Shown here: piece by piece, positions 1 to 12,344 of the stretch
Numbering within the stretch: the first letter of the stretch is position 1
How the letters are laid out: every line of letters begins with the position of its first letter
Assembly (NCBI GenBank): GCA_964016875.1
Contig: OZ024719.1
Location: forward strand, 70,813,224 to 70,877,223
Length of the DNA: 64,000 nucleotides
Direction of reading: 5' to 3'
From: Fallopia convolvulus
Lineage: Eukaryota; Streptophyta; Magnoliopsida; Caryophyllales; Polygonaceae
The notes under the pieces: model-generated
The model's input: only the letters and a program-made list of their open reading frames with translations
Database searches by the model: none
What the model was told of the DNA's origin: nothing
Translations under genes and position numbers: made by a program

Positions 1-1321
1 ATTGCAACTGATCTTCCTTTTTACCAAACAAACCTCTCTCCAAAACCCAATCTTCTATCATTGCCTGTGAATGAACCGGTTGATCAGTAGGCACAAAATG
101 ACCAGCATCCAATACCACAGCATGAGTTAGCCCTTCATACTTCTGCACATACCCTGCAAGAACACCATCCACTTCCCAAACCTTCCTTTCAGCATCAAGA
201 AAACTCTCAATTCCGTCCCACCGTAGTTTCTTAATCCAAGCTTCAACGGAAACAACACCGTCCCTCAAATCCAACTGCCCTTGATACAACAACACCTTAG
301 TCTCCTTCACAAGAAACTCCACCATATACTTAGTACTCTTCATCACATCAGGAAAAAGAACATTGCCAACAATTTCACTACACTCCTCCCAAACAAATGA
401 ATTATTCACTCCCAAGGCTCTTTTAGCCTTCACATAGCTCAGTAGCTTTTCCACTAGCTCAGACTCATATGGTGTTTTTCTCTGCATATTGTACAAAGTG
501 GCCAGCCCTGTCATGTTTTGCAGCATGTCAAGTACTTGACTCCTTGCTTCTCCTGCTTTGATCCAATTCTTGGATTTAACCAGTTTCACTGACTCAATTT
601 GTACCTTTTCCAACTGGGTCTTCTGTTTTTCATTGATTAAGCCAGAGAAGTAAGCATTATCAGCATGAGTGGAAACCTGGACAATTGGATCTGTCAATCC
701 ATTACCAATTGCAACACCAGCTAAATTAACCCTCTTGGATCTTGGCAGATGAGAATTCCTCTTCAATATGTGATACCCAATTGCTGGAACATACTTTCCT
801 GCATAGCTTTCACCTGTGATGTAAATTGGCCTAGATTTGAAAACTGGGTCTGATCCAATGAAGGAAGTAATTGCTACAAACAGGTGGTGTGCAACACCAG
901 CTTGGTCTGTGGGTATCTCATCTGGGGAAGAAGCAATGCTGAATCCAACTCCAATTGGATTATCAATGAAGATAAGGCCAAATTTGTGGTTCCAAGCACC
1001 TGGGTTTGGTTTAAGCTTTATTGTTTGGTTCTCAGAGTAAGCTCTCCAAGGACCAAGTTCATAGAAGTTACCAATCATGGAGGAGCATCCGGGCCCGCCT
1101 TGAAGCCAGATGAGAAGAGGGGTATGGGAGAGTGAAGAGTTGGGCTTTTGGGCTTCATAGAAAGCATAGAAAAGGGATGAACCAGAGGTTGAATTCACAA
1201 CCAAGTAGCCTGATTTTGTAGGAAAGGCTTCCTTTGGAAAGAGAGGAGTTGCAGAGGTGGATAGTGAAGTTAGGAAGAGAGAGAGTGAGAAGATGATGAG
1301 ATGGGAGAAGGGAGAAGCCAT
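1..1321 (-). CDS. SCPL50: Serine carboxypeptidase-like protein, SCPL50 type (3' end outside window)
   Basis: A single open frame of 440 codons runs from the ATG at 1321 to the left edge without a stop, so only the C-terminal end is missing. Residues 1-24 form a hydrophobic signal peptide, which implies a secreted or vacuolar protein. The S10 peptidase motifs are present: GGPGCSS after an IWLQ strand, the nucleophile Ser172 in GESYAGKYVP, Asp351 in QGQLDLRDG and His408 in DAGHFVPTDQP. The frame has no introns, which is the known exception in the SCPL family (Arabidopsis SCPL50 type), whereas most SCPL genes have many introns. The enzyme would release C-terminal residues from peptides or act as an acyltransferase; the sequence does not decide which. 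Family assignment is strong; the symbol rests on recalled similarity and the single-exon structure. Confidence 0.9.
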   Translation of the reverse strand, partial: MASPFSHLIIFSLSLFLTSLSTSATPLFPKEAFPTKSGYLVVNSTSGSSLFYAFYEAQKPNSSLSHTPLLIWLQGGPGCSSMIGNFYELGPWRAYSENQTIKLKPNPGAWNHKFGLIFIDNPIGVGFSIASSPDEIPTDQAGVAHHLFVAITSFIGSDPVFKSRPIYITGESYAGKYVPAIGYHILKRNSHLPRSKRVNLAGVAIGNGLTDPIVQVSTHADNAYFSGLINEKQKTQLEKVQIESVKLVKSKNWIKAGEARSQVLDMLQNMTGLATLYNMQRKTPYESELVEKLLSYVKAKRALGVNNSFVWEECSEIVGNVLFPDVMKSTKYMVEFLVKETKVLLYQGQLDLRDGVVSVEAWIKKLRWDGIESFLDAERKVWEVDGVLAGYVQKYEGLTHAVVLDAGHFVPTDQPVHSQAMIEDWVLERGLFGKKEDQLQ

Positions 1322-2223
1322 TGTTGACCACTCAGAGTTAGCTTGGTTTGAACAGGAGAAGCATTATTGGGCAGAGAAAGTGGGAGTGGTAAAGGCATCT
1401 AATTTGGGTTTTGCAACTTTATTGGATGTCATTTTAGAAGTGGGGCAGACAAAATTGACAGTGGTTCCTTAAGACCTCGAGATTTGAAAGATGATTGTGT
1501 ATTGATTACCTTAAGAAGGCGACAAATTGGTCATTATAGTTGGGGATAAGCCCCACGTTTTGTTGGACCAGCTAACAAAGTGACCCGAGAAACAGCAAGA
1601 ATAAACAAATGAGCACATGGAATGAAGAAAAATCAATGGATTTATAGTGACAACCAACTATTGTAACAAAATGCAGAAAATAGCCAAGTGCCACCATGGA
1701 TATGATTTCCTGTTTGACAGATTTGCCTATTAGAGTTACTTTTATCCCCATATGTAAGATTGATGGGCAGGACTACCCAACAGAAGATGTAAACCAAAGG
1801 AACCAAAAGTGGGACAAGTAGTGAATAAATTACCAAGATTCATCACACTAGTATTGAGAGAATTTCATGCATTCCAAAAGTTTACACATGAAAATTGATC
1901 AATGTACCAAGGATTGTTCTCATGGAGTAATAGAAAGGGAGAGATAACTGAAGCCTGAAGGGTGTTGTACAATAACATTATATGCACAATCTGTGTGATC
2001 CTCTCATTGTTGCAAAAGCTAACCGCCTAGCCCTGTCAAGTTGCTTGGAGATAGTGCAGATGACAAGTGTTCTAGATGTTTAAATTTTAATGGCACTGCT
2101 CTTCAGAGTTTTAATTGGAGAATCAAGGACGAACCGTGGCAATAGTCTCTCTTCATTTGATATGCTGCTGAACTGAGGGTATGTCTAAGAGTATACACCT
2201 TAGACATGTAATCTGGACTATTC
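1322..2223. other. Intergenic: SCPL50 upstream region and MAP kinase 3' UTR side
   Basis: No gene is supported here. The left part is the promoter and leader of the carboxypeptidase gene on the minus strand. The right part lies downstream of the MAP kinase stop codon on the same strand. Short frames in the region lack any family resemblance. Confidence 0.6.
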
Positions 2224-5200
2224 TTATACATGTAATGTGGATGTCTCAGTCGATAATTGGTTGATCTCTTCCTCATTTTGTTCAGAGGTTGTATTCTTCT
2301 GTTTACAATTATGGGAACAAAACAATTATAAACAATCCACAATTCTTATTGTAGCTAATATGCATATAGTCAGCCATATGGAATGAAAGCAATTTCAAAT
2401 GATGCTGCCCAATCTCAAAAAAACACTGAAGGAAATGTGAACAGGTGTGGTGACAAAAGTCAAAACCCTGAAGCATGTCACATTTCTACTAAAAATCAGG
2501 GTGATTTAGAGGGAGTGAAATTATGCATACTGCCTGGTTTCAGAAAGGCCAAGCATTTTTGTATCAGAAATTCTGGGTTACTTTTTAAGATACCATCATT
2601 GACCCAGTGAGGCTCTGCTAAAGTGGAATCGGGGGGGGGGGGTGGGGGGTGGGGGGGTTCAAGATGGGGGTACCCCTACCCAAGGGAAAGGGGGTACGCC
2701 CGATAGACCCAAGAAAAAATGATATTCAGGTATGTGACAATAATAACTGAATTTAGTTCGAATGCACCAAGATTGATATAAGGACTAAATCCATCTCAAA
2801 GGCAGTGTTTAAAAGCCAATGAGCATGAGGATGCGCCCCAGTGTTACTTTTTTCTTTTTAAGATAGTTGAAGGAAAACCAAATTCATCTGTAACTAAGGA
2901 AAACTTACCTCATGAACTGTCACGATTATGCTTTGCGAAGCACTAATGCTATCACTCTTCATCAGGCTACCATTTTGTCCTGGAAAATTTTCTGGTAAAG
3001 GGCCATTACCAGCCCTGGCACCATTCTCTGACTTGGCATTTCTATCATCAGCCTCACTCCTAGGAGCATGGACTCTTTCCCTGTGGAGGAATAATATCAG
3101 AATTATGACAAGAAAAGCATAATGTGCACGAGAGTGTGTTTGAGAGGTGATACAGGTAAAAGAACGCATCCTGGTGTATTTAAATAAAAGTCACCTTGGC
3201 AAGGAGGCATGTTTTCTTTGAAGAGGAGCACCCTTTTGTCCTTTACTGAAATGTTCCTCTAGGTGGGCAAACTGTCGCTTAAACCGATCTACTCCACTGG
3301 ATCAACATACAAGTCCAGTCAGGCTGATGATTTTAAAGCTAAAACAACACTATTACATTTTCTAGATTTAGTCATACTCAGGCATGTTCTCATGAATGAA
3401 GGTACAATTTTTTACATGAAACTTATGAAATTACTTTCATAATTAAAAGGTTACGAGGAAAACGCATCTTTTCCCCCTTGAAAAAAAGTGTTGAGAAAAA
3501 TAGCCTCACATGAGTTTCATTTTTCATTGAAGGAAACTACTGCCGGGTATGTTGTTTACTATCAAAAATAAATGTAACATAATGTCTTACCTTGGATATA
3601 AGAAACTGGTATGATTACTGCCATCAAGGTACTCTTGCAGCATTTGTGGATGATATTCCAGACACTGTTAACAAAAATGGGAAACATTAACATAAGTGAT
3701 GAACAGTATTAGCAGAGTAGCATGTGAAATGAAAGATCAATACCTCTCTATATATAAGCTCTCTCACATCATCCGTATTCAACTTTTTTCTCTCAAATGC
3801 AAACTCAAGTTTGGAGATAGGACGTGTGGATGGTTCAGTCTCTGCCGATAATCCATGAAAATAAGGATCAGACAATGCCTGTGAAAAGGGATTAAGACCA
3901 TTAGGAAATGATAAATACTTAAAATACACAAGTGTATTAAATAAATAAAGCAAGATGAAAAGTCAATTATACAAGAGAATAAAAACAATTGCTCAGATTT
4001 CTACCTCTACAGCAGTAGGGCGATCTTTCGGATCAAAAGCAAGCAAACGCTCAAGCAAACGAAGAGCCAGAGGATCTGCATTGGGGAACTTCTGTGAGAA
4101 GGGAACTGGTGACTTTTTCCTCATACTATTCAAATATCTTTTAGCCTTCTCATTTCGAATCTGTAGGAATTGAGAAAAGGTACATTGAAGGTTAGCGTAT
4201 ATGAATGAGCAAAATAATCTATAAAAATTGCCCAGTTGGAAAGGTTAAATTTAGTTGTATACAGATTATTTATTACAAGAGACTATAATTCTTTCGAATA
4301 TAAAAAAAAGGGGAATTCTTAGGCAGTTTGAACCCACCCTTGAAATGCATTCAGGAGAAGGAGTACCAAGCAAATCAGTCATTATGTCCAACTGATGCAC
4401 AATATTTTTGCCAGGAAATAGGGGCTTTCGAGTCAGCATTTCAGCAAATATGCATCCAATGCTCCAAATGTCAATGGCAGGTGTGTACTGCAAAACAAAT
4501 CAGAGAACATGAATCACTGAATCAACAGAGAATTTCTTTTTTGGACCTATGTTTATCTTAAGATATCAGGCTGAAAATTATCAAATTACCTAATACTTCG
4601 TCAAACCAGAAAAAAGAAGCATAAAACACAAGGGTTTCTGCTCTACTGCTGCTTGACTAGAAACTCATTATTCAGCAGAAACAATGTATTGAAGTGTATG
4701 CTAGTGAGTGAAAAGAAGCAAAAGGAGACTCGAAGATTAAAGAAAAAAAAAGTTGGCAGCACAAGATAAAAAATCGAAGAATCAGTTCAAAATCCATCAG
4801 GAAGAAAAATTATTGTCAAGCTCATATGATGAGTACAAAGCATACAGATAGAGTCACTATGATTTCTTACTTTGGAGAAGAAAGAACCACATAGCTCAGG
4901 AGCGCGATACCATCGAGTTGCCACATAATCCTGAAGTACCATAAACTAGTAAGTACCAATTTACAAACTGTAACGAGGTCATAAGTCACAAATATAACCA
5001 ATAATGATGGCAGATACAAACCGTCCAGTATATAGCTGATGGTGCATCATCAAATGATACACGGGCAAGTCCAAAATCACAAATCTTCAACTTACAGTCT
5101 GCATTAGCAAGGATGTTTTTGGGCTTCAAGTCACGGTGGAATACTTTTGCTGTATCATCATAAGAAAGAGATGTTAAGTTCACACATCAAATACCTTATA

Positions 5201-7145
5201 TGCACCCACTAAGCCTTTAAAAGTAGAGGATTCAACCTGCATGTATATACTTTAAACCTCGGAGAAGTTGATACAGTAAAAATCGATGATGTTCTGGAGT
5301 TAGATCAGCATTTACTTTTAATATTTGATGAAGGTCAGATTCCATCAACTCAAACACTACGTATATATCTTTGAATTCCCTTCTTGATGGAGGAAGCATT
5401 ATATGCCTAATTTGAACAACATCTGGATGATGGAGCAATCTAAGCAGCTTGATTTCTCTCAAAATCCGCGTGGCATCAGATATATGCTCAAAAACATCGT
5501 TGATTTTCTTAATAGCCACTTTTTCTCCTGTGTGGGTATCAATTGCAGATGCAACAACACCATAACTTCCCTTTCCAATAACCTCTTGAATTTCATATCG
5601 ATTTGCTTCACCATACTCGGTGAAGAATTCTTTCTCAACCATGACCTGCATTACAATACATTTAATTTTTTACAAAGTCTATACAGACATTGAATATAAG
5701 CAAAGCAAGCAGAAAACAGATCATGATAGATGAAACCAAAACTTATAGATTAGACAACATTGTCCAAGATATATCAAGATTGTCCTGCATTGCATTGCAT
5801 CTAATTTTACAAAGTCTATAAAGACGAAGAATATAAGCAAAGCAAACAGTAAACAGATCATCATAGATGAACCAAAACTTATAGATTAGACAACACCGTC
5901 CAAGACATATCACCGTGTACATAAGAAGGAAGAAGATTTAGTGCAACAAAATTCTTTATAGACAACTGCAAGCTAAAACTGAAAGGAGAATCAATCTTGC
6001 TTTTGGATCTACATAACAAAATCTAGGACTTTGAGAATCTTGGTGGTGTTCCTAGCGCAAAATGCTCACGAACATAATCTAATTTATCCGATAAGTTAGA
6101 CAAAGTAAATGTAAGAATTAAATTATCCTCCAGTTAGTTTCAAAAATAGTAACTCTTGCTAACAATGTCCATAAGATACGCATTCAATACATGGTGGTTC
6201 ACTGTTTTTTTCCTTTCTCAGATCATAGTCATTTGTCTAGCTCTCAGCTAAAATATTAAATTGCTGGACTGAATATGAATAACTTCATAATTACGTATTC
6301 AAGCTGGAATGCCTCATATAAACAACACTATTTTTCCACAGAGAAAGAAAACTGATATTAGCAACAAGTATGATACGCCCATCAGTTACAGATAGAGAAA
6401 TATTGGCTTAAGCAGACCATTCCTGAGCAGATAAGATCAAAGAAAGCAACCTACAGTCCCTTAGATGAATGATTATTTGATCTTAGGAACTCGATTAAAT
6501 GGAAATTGACTCGATCAGCTATATACAAGACGCTGGGGGCGAACACAGTCACAAGAAATCAAGAATCAAGAATAAGAAGATCAAAATCAAAAAGTTACAA
6601 GAAAGCATAGTACGACCAACACAAAAGAAGTCTGTTTCTTCCTCCGATTACAAGCAGATTCAGATGCAAAATAGAAAGCCTAATACTTTAAGTAATCAGC
6701 CGGAGCAAGTTTTCTTCCTTTGCATTTGATTGAATAAACGAAATGCGAGTAAAGGTGGCGTCTTTATATGCAATCACAAACTTCGTTTCAATCGTCAAGC
6801 ACAGCAGCAATACAAGAGAAGCAACAAATGAACAAATCCAACTAAGGCGGCATCTTTATATCATATTTGGACTCCTCAAACGAAGAGTAAAGAACAAGGA
6901 CAAGCTACGCTGACCTTCTTATAAGGATCGGAAACAGCGAGGTTGTGGTGATAGTAGCGCTTGGGGACTCTGACGGCCTTCAGATGAGAGGAATTGAAGA
7001 CCGACGCCGATGAAGAAGAAGAAGCGGCGAAAGAGGTGGTGGATTCGTCTTCAGGCAAGTCAACGGGGCTGAAATCGGCGGTGGTCACACAGGATCGGCG
7101 ATTGAACCACCGGCGAAAGCCATCTAATGCTCCTCCTCCGCCCAT
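2224..7145 (-). CDS. Group D (TDY-type) mitogen-activated protein kinase, MPK8/MPK9/MPK15-like
   Basis: Eleven coding exons join in frame to 563 residues: 6915-7145, 5237-5645, 5022-5149, 4871-4930, 4338-4487, 4005-4160, 3744-3878, 3591-3664, 3195-3296, 2909-3080, 2224-2298. The start at 7145 gives the family N-terminus MGGGG; an in-frame ATG nine codons upstream (7172) is the alternative. Kinase landmarks are the glycine loop IGKGSYGV (about 100-107), Lys123 in VAIKK, HRDLKPKN with Asp220, DFG at 238-240 and the activation motif T256-D257-Y258. The TDY codons are split by intron 3. A long C-terminal extension after the kinase core is typical of plant group D MAPKs, which phosphorylate Ser/Thr-Pro sites and lack the CD domain of TEY kinases. 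The last 75-bp exon (an acidic tail) was placed from phase and an AG acceptor and is the least certain part. Confidence 0.92.
2594..2850. repeat. Dispersed repeat copy 1, with G-rich tract, in MAP kinase intron 10
   Basis: About 250 bp closely match 11215-11450, from the shared ACCCAGTGAGGCTC start to a shared AATGAGCATGAGGATG end. A relative of the G-rich head also occurs near 24240. The head holds a run of G tracts (2631-2657) interrupted by single T residues, which the second copy lacks. No terminal inverted repeats were found, so the class is unresolved; a degraded retroelement or SINE fragment is possible. Confidence 0.7.
5643..5915. repeat. 137-bp tandem duplication spanning the intron 1 acceptor of the MAP kinase
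   Basis: Two copies with a period of about 137 bp (for example TACAAAGTCTAT at 5671 and again at 5808). The duplicated block includes the 3' splice site of intron 1, so a second CAG acceptor lies near 5786. They differ by scattered substitutions, so the duplication is not recent. Confidence 0.75.
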
Positions 7146-7330
7146 CACAAAAACCACAGACTGTAATTTCAATAGAGCAGTGAATCGGCGGCGATCGCTA
7201 CCAGCATTACCTGCTCTCTCTCTCTCTATCGTTTTCTCTCTCTGAAACAGAAAGAATTGATTTTCGAGTCCTCTCTCTTATGAAGAATGTTTTCTTTTTG
7301 GTGTTGGAAGTGAGGAGAAGACAGCTAGCT
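7146..7330 (-). promoter_or_regulatory. MAP kinase leader and proximal promoter with GA-rich tracts
   Basis: Upstream of the kinase start, the minus strand carries GA-rich blocks (CT runs on the plus strand at about 7217-7252), typical of plant leaders. No TATA box could be assigned with confidence. Confidence 0.4.
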
Positions 7331-9653
7331 GCGTTGGAGTGTCGTTTAATAGGAGAAGACCGCGTTTTTAATCATTTCTTAACTTCTCAGGCCCTCAAAA
7401 ATCTCTCTAGGCAAACAAACTACTCCACATTGTCGTCAAGAAGATAATTTGACAATTGACATTGACAATTTGACATCCTTTATTATACAGTAGAATTTTT
7501 GGGCAAGAAAAAAAGCACATATATATCTTTGTCATCCCTATTCGTTTTTATTTATGAAAAGTTTGAGCCACTTTTCTTGACATTTGAAAATATTAAATTA
7601 TCTTACAAAAATTAATCATAAATGATGAGACCTATATCTAAACGAATCCGCTTTAATTGTTCATAAAAGGAGTTTAAAAAGGCTTTGAATCGCTCAAGAA
7701 ATTGGCCCAATTCAAACAAATTACAAATACAAGAGCAATACTTGATCATGGCTAGGTCAAGCGGCTCAAGGGTTAAATCATGGTTCGATTTAATAGCATC
7801 TCAAGCATGAGTCAAGTACCTGTTATAACATCTACCTAAACCTATATATGCTTCACTTGTACTATTGTGTGTGTTAGGTTACATATTAGAGCATGTTTAT
7901 TGGTTGATCCAAAAAGTTCAGTCATCAATATTTAAATATATTTTTTCTAATTATTTTGATGAAAGAAAAAAAAATCTATTATTAAAGTAAAATTTGGACA
8001 TCATAATATCTAAAACAACTTTTGGGCATTATAATACCTAAAAAAAACAATGCCTAAATTTATTTTTGTTGACAATTAAACATGTATTTTGACACAAATA
8101 ACTCCTTTGCTTTCATTTTGAGAGCCTTGGCCGCCCTTTTTGACACAAAACCGATAAATATGATCTAATGTATTTTGTTTTGCTTTATGAAATTATACAT
8201 TCTTAGCATTTTGGTTGTTTGAAGCATTCATTGATTCCTATAAATAAATATTTTAGTTGTAGTTTTCACTTGAGTCTATCACTTGTTTTCAAATTTTAAA
8301 TACTTAGGGACCATTTTGGCGTCTTGGAAGTTTATTGCCTTTATTTCATTATCCTATATCTTGAAACAACAATATTCGTGCTTTTATAATTAAGCCGGAT
8401 GGTGCTCATAAATATATAGGAGTATGAAATTTGGATGATAATTAAATAATTGAAAAACAGTAGTAGTATTTCAGTGAAATCATAATCGTTATATTTGGGC
8501 AAAAAATGTCCATTCCGAGTTTCCAACCGGATATTGTTTAAAATAGAATAAAATAAAGAGTTTCCAACTGGATAAAGCTAAGCAGACAATAAAATCAAAT
8601 TTGGATATCCAATTGTACAAAATCCAAGGAAAACTCAAAAATGATGGAAAAGACAAAGCATATTATTCAGATACAAACCTAGTCATGCCACATGTGTTTG
8701 AATATTACCAGATAATTAACCTGCCTTTTCTGGGCTCCAAATTTTGAGATTGCAATACCTACTTTTTAATTTAAAAATGTACAGTATATTCCACAAATTA
8801 GAACAGCTAAGGCAACGGATGAAATGCCAAGCAACTTCATTTGATCAACTTTGTAGAAGCAAAAAATTATAAAAGAGGTGCATGCTAATGTTATAAAATT
8901 CCATCTTATAACTTACAATCATGGATGCATATGCAAAGCCATAAAGGGAATGATTGCAATACTACTCTCTCATCTTTAATAATTTATGTTTCAAGATTAA
9001 TTGAATGGAAGGAAAGGATTGCATTATCTTAGAATAATAATAATGAGTTTCAGTTTGTCTATTGAAGATCAAACTTTGAAGAATTGTTTATCAAGACATC
9101 ATTATCTCTGTTCCAAATTTTAAATTGTAATTCTTTGTCCACTTCCTCAACATAACCTTTTTTAATTAATAGATTTCTACAAAAAAAAAAAAAAGCATGC
9201 TTAACCTTGATCATTCAAATTGTTTATCTTGACTGAAATACTTCTATTATTTGACCCAACACATTTGGAGTATTTTCCCTATCATAAAAAATCCCCAAAT
9301 TGGCTTTTGCTCAATGCAATTTTCTCTAGTAAAGATTGCTTTATTTGCTTATGAATTATGAAATGTGAATGAATGAGATCACCCACAAAGGCAGGCAAAA
9401 AGAGGAAGGAAAAAAACATACCAAACCCCACTTTCTTGATAAAAATGTGGAGCAGGTAATCCTAATTAATGTCCAGATGTTTGCACAAGATTCCTTCATT
9501 TTTATTCAAGTGGAAAATTGAAAGTTGATAGCTTCTGTTTGCCAGAGCTTACACATACTAAGAACCAACAAAGTAAGAAATTCTCAGCATTACAAACCTG
9601 AATCTCTTTGTTTGTTTCAGGCATAGATTAACACATAACCTAAACACAAGCAA
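7331..9653. other. AT-rich intergenic region
   Basis: No convincing coding sequence. The part from about 9050 to 9650 is homologous to 15050-15600, marking the downstream side of the duplicated H15-PLATZ unit. The rest shows no feature I can name. Confidence 0.6.
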
Positions 9654-12043
9654 TTAAGAGGTATTACCTAAGTTGATTGCAGATGGCACATCAGAAGCTA
9701 TCTCATGCTCAAACTGAAGAGGAAGATCAATAGAATGAGTTAAGACAGTTGTATAAAGTAATAATTATAAGGGTGCGTTTGGATTACCGCACTTATAAGT
9801 ATTCAAAACAGTAATCCAAATGCACCCAAAGTAATGTGATGTAAGATAACAAAGTTATGAAAATGATGTTGTTACCTTGCAATAAAGGGAACAGAACTTG
9901 AACTCATCGGGGAGATAGCGCTTGCAAGTAAAACAGGCGCCAGTGAAATTCTTGCGATGTCTAGTTTGCAACGTTCTCTTCACGGAGATCGCATGTTTAC
10001 CGTTTAAAAAATGGGTTTGAATTCCTGAAATGTCTATACAATTCTGGATTTGAGATGCTCTAGCTACATTCTCCCACATCGTTCGGGTTATCTGCCACCA
10101 ACATAGTTAATAAAGACCTCAATTTGAAGTTCTGTAAGGATATAGAAGACTGAAAATGGATAGGAAAAACAGACCCTGATCAGATTATGACCTTCATGGG
10201 AGGAGGTCCGACACAAGTTACAAAGGGCTCCATTCTTGCAATCCAAGCAAAATGAATTGCATCTGTCAATATCAGCTTGTGTATGAACCTCACACTGGGT
10301 AAAGAATGTGGCCTGGGCTATTGCTTGAAGACAAGACAGATCTTTTCGTTCTATATAGTCAAATATCTAATCAAGAATGCAGCATTATCAGAATAAGTTG
10401 ACATTAGTATTTAGGGCTTGTTTGGATTGCACTTTATCATGCAGATTTTTACATTATAATGCGCGATCCAAACAGGCCCTTACTTTTAAACTTCCAAAAG
10501 GGAAAGTTACAATTTTTACCTGGTTTCCTTGTGATTTCTCTTCATCAGGAAGATCAGAAAAGGCATTGATCATCCATTTCTTCAGGTCTTTCTTCTTTCT
10601 CTTGACCAAACCCTTAGAAGATTCACCGTGTTCATTCAACGACGGCTTCATTGTCAAACTCATCTTGGTAGTTACTGCATTACACAGTTCATGTTCACCA
10701 TCTTCCTCCTCGAAAACCAGTGCCCGTTTTGCCTTATTCCTCTTCCTTCCATTGATTTCATCAGGTTCTTGAATTTCAAAGCAATTGTCTTCTGAAGTGG
10801 GAGTTGCATGATTCAAAGTATGTTTTGGCTCTATTGACCGCGTTTTGTCATCAACATGGATTGCAGTTGAGTTGGGCATCATCATATAGCGGTTACCGGC
10901 GGTAACCCCAATAAATCCCTTGTCACAAAGCTTGTTCAAATGTAGCCTCAGAAATCTCTTGTGAGCAAAAGGCAAGTCCTTGTTCTCTGCTTGTATGTAT
11001 TCTGAAATTGACTCTTCACTTGACCCACCATCTTCATTCAGCTCTGTTATTGCCTTGTATATCATCTAACAAAAAATCTCAAAGTAATCAATAGATTGTG
11101 CATATCATTCTATGGGCATGATAATACAAAATAGTAAACTTGTCTAGAGGACAAGGCACCTAATGTAAGTTATTATTTCAAACGCAATCATCATTATTAC
11201 CTAGTAGTGCACAATCATCATTAACCCAGTGAGGCTCCGCTACAGCGGAATCTGGAGGGTCAAGATGGGGGTACCCTCTGCCCAAGGGAAATGGGGTACC
11301 CCAGATATACTCAAGAAAAACTGAAATTCAGCTATGTGACAATAATAACAGAATTTAGTTAGAATGCACCAAAATTGATATATGGACTAAATCCATCTCA
11401 AAGACAGTGCATAAAAGCCAATGAGCATGAGGATGCACCCCAATGCTACCCTGAATTAATCAATTATGTATCAGTGATTGCCTGCTTTAGGATTTGTTAG
11501 TATACAACATCCAAATCAAAAGTTTGACTAAAAATGGCTTTTGCATAAGAATGGTGGACTACTCCTTCTATTGTCAATTGGATTGAGGACCTAGACTAAG
11601 ATAATTGAGTCTAAAATTAGACAAATTGCAAGTATAACTAGACCTATTATAAGGTAAAATGTTTTTAGCTCAAATGTGGAAGCTTTCACTCAATTGGAAA
11701 CTAGAAAGTCATGAACTAAGATAATTGAGTCTAAAATTAGTCAAATGGCAAGTAACATAAGGCCATTCAAGGAGGGATATAATTTGAACCATGCAAATCA
11801 CAGCAAATCATTTGAACCAGATATAAACAGCAACAAACCCATCTCACAAACAGCCAAAAAAACACAAAAGTAAAGGTAAAGAAGTGTATATACTGCTGGA
11901 TAAGGAGGATGAATGGGAGTGTGAAGACCAGAAGGGAATGCATTTTGAAGCTGCTCTTCAATTTGTGCAATTTGGGAAACCAGCAATGTCTTCTTTTGAT
12001 CTGCAGTTGCCACTTTCATTACCATTTCTCTAAGCTTCTCCAT
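9654..12043 (-). CDS. H15 (linker-histone fold) plus PLATZ zinc-binding fusion protein, copy A
   Basis: Five exons, all introns phase 0, join to 387 residues: 11894-12043, 10520-11065, 10175-10366, 9876-10091, 9654-9713. Exon 1 ends in HPPYPA and exon 2 opens with MIYKAITEL, together the start of an H15/GH1 domain of the plant HMGA and histone H1 type (about residues 44-112). A basic, Lys/Arg-rich linker follows. Exons 3 and 4 encode a PLATZ domain: C257-x2-H260-x11-C272-x2-C275-x5-C281-x2-C284-x4-H289-x2-H292, then the IDISGIQ segment, and a second C-x2-C...FCSLYC cluster. H15 domains bind linker DNA, and PLATZ proteins are plant AT-rich DNA-binding zinc proteins, so a nuclear chromatin or transcription role is inferred. 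The fusion rests on conserved splice sites shared with copy B; transcript proof is lacking. An alternative donor inside the last exon (TTAG/GTAAT) is possible. Confidence 0.85.
9771..9830. mobile_element. Short MITE-like inverted repeat in intron 4 of H15-PLATZ copy A
   Basis: GGGTGCGTTTGGATTAC at the left is matched by its inverse GTAATCCAAATGCACCC at the right, about 60 bp in total. The termini resemble Tourist/Harbinger-type MITE ends. Target duplication is not clear. Confidence 0.5.
10414..10479. mobile_element. Mini Tourist-like MITE in intron 2 of copy A
   Basis: 66 bp with inverted ends (GGGCTTGTTTGGATTGC against GCGATCCAAACAGGCCC) flanked by TTA on both sides, the usual PIF/Harbinger target duplication. 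The same element sits at the equivalent place in copy B. Confidence 0.6.
11215..11450. repeat. Dispersed repeat copy 2 in intron 1 of H15-PLATZ copy A
   Basis: Matches 2594-2850 along about 235 bp in the same plus-strand orientation, but without the expanded G tract. Absent from intron 1 of copy B, so it inserted after or was lost since the duplication. Confidence 0.7.
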
Positions 12044-12344
12044 TGTAGCTACAAACCCAAAGACAGAAAACTGTTGCTGAGGAAATGTAAGGGTTTAGTT
12101 TCAAGGAAATTGAGAAGATTGATGAGAGACAGATGAAAGTAGAAAATGCAATCCAAATGGCAATTAGCATAGGAATTCTATGTTGTGCCTGGGGACACAT
12201 GCCAATTTGGTGCTCTACGAATATTGTTGAATATTTATTTGAAGTTTTTTTTTTATAATCGCAATATTAGTTTGAAATGTATAGGGCTTTTATGTCACCA
12301 AAAAATAGTTTTTAGACACCATGATTTGACAGGTTCAAGAGTTA

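Noticed and set aside
2224..2298. Stop of the MAP kinase at the GTAAG after VHE (2908) instead of a further exon
   Set aside because: A strong donor follows CATGAG, and a phase-matched exon with a good acceptor gives an acidic family-like tail, so the longer model was preferred; reading through the intron would also give a stop and remains possible.
10377..10772. 131-codon plus-strand frame
   Set aside because: Antisense shadow of exon 2 of H15-PLATZ copy A, running into an intronic MITE.
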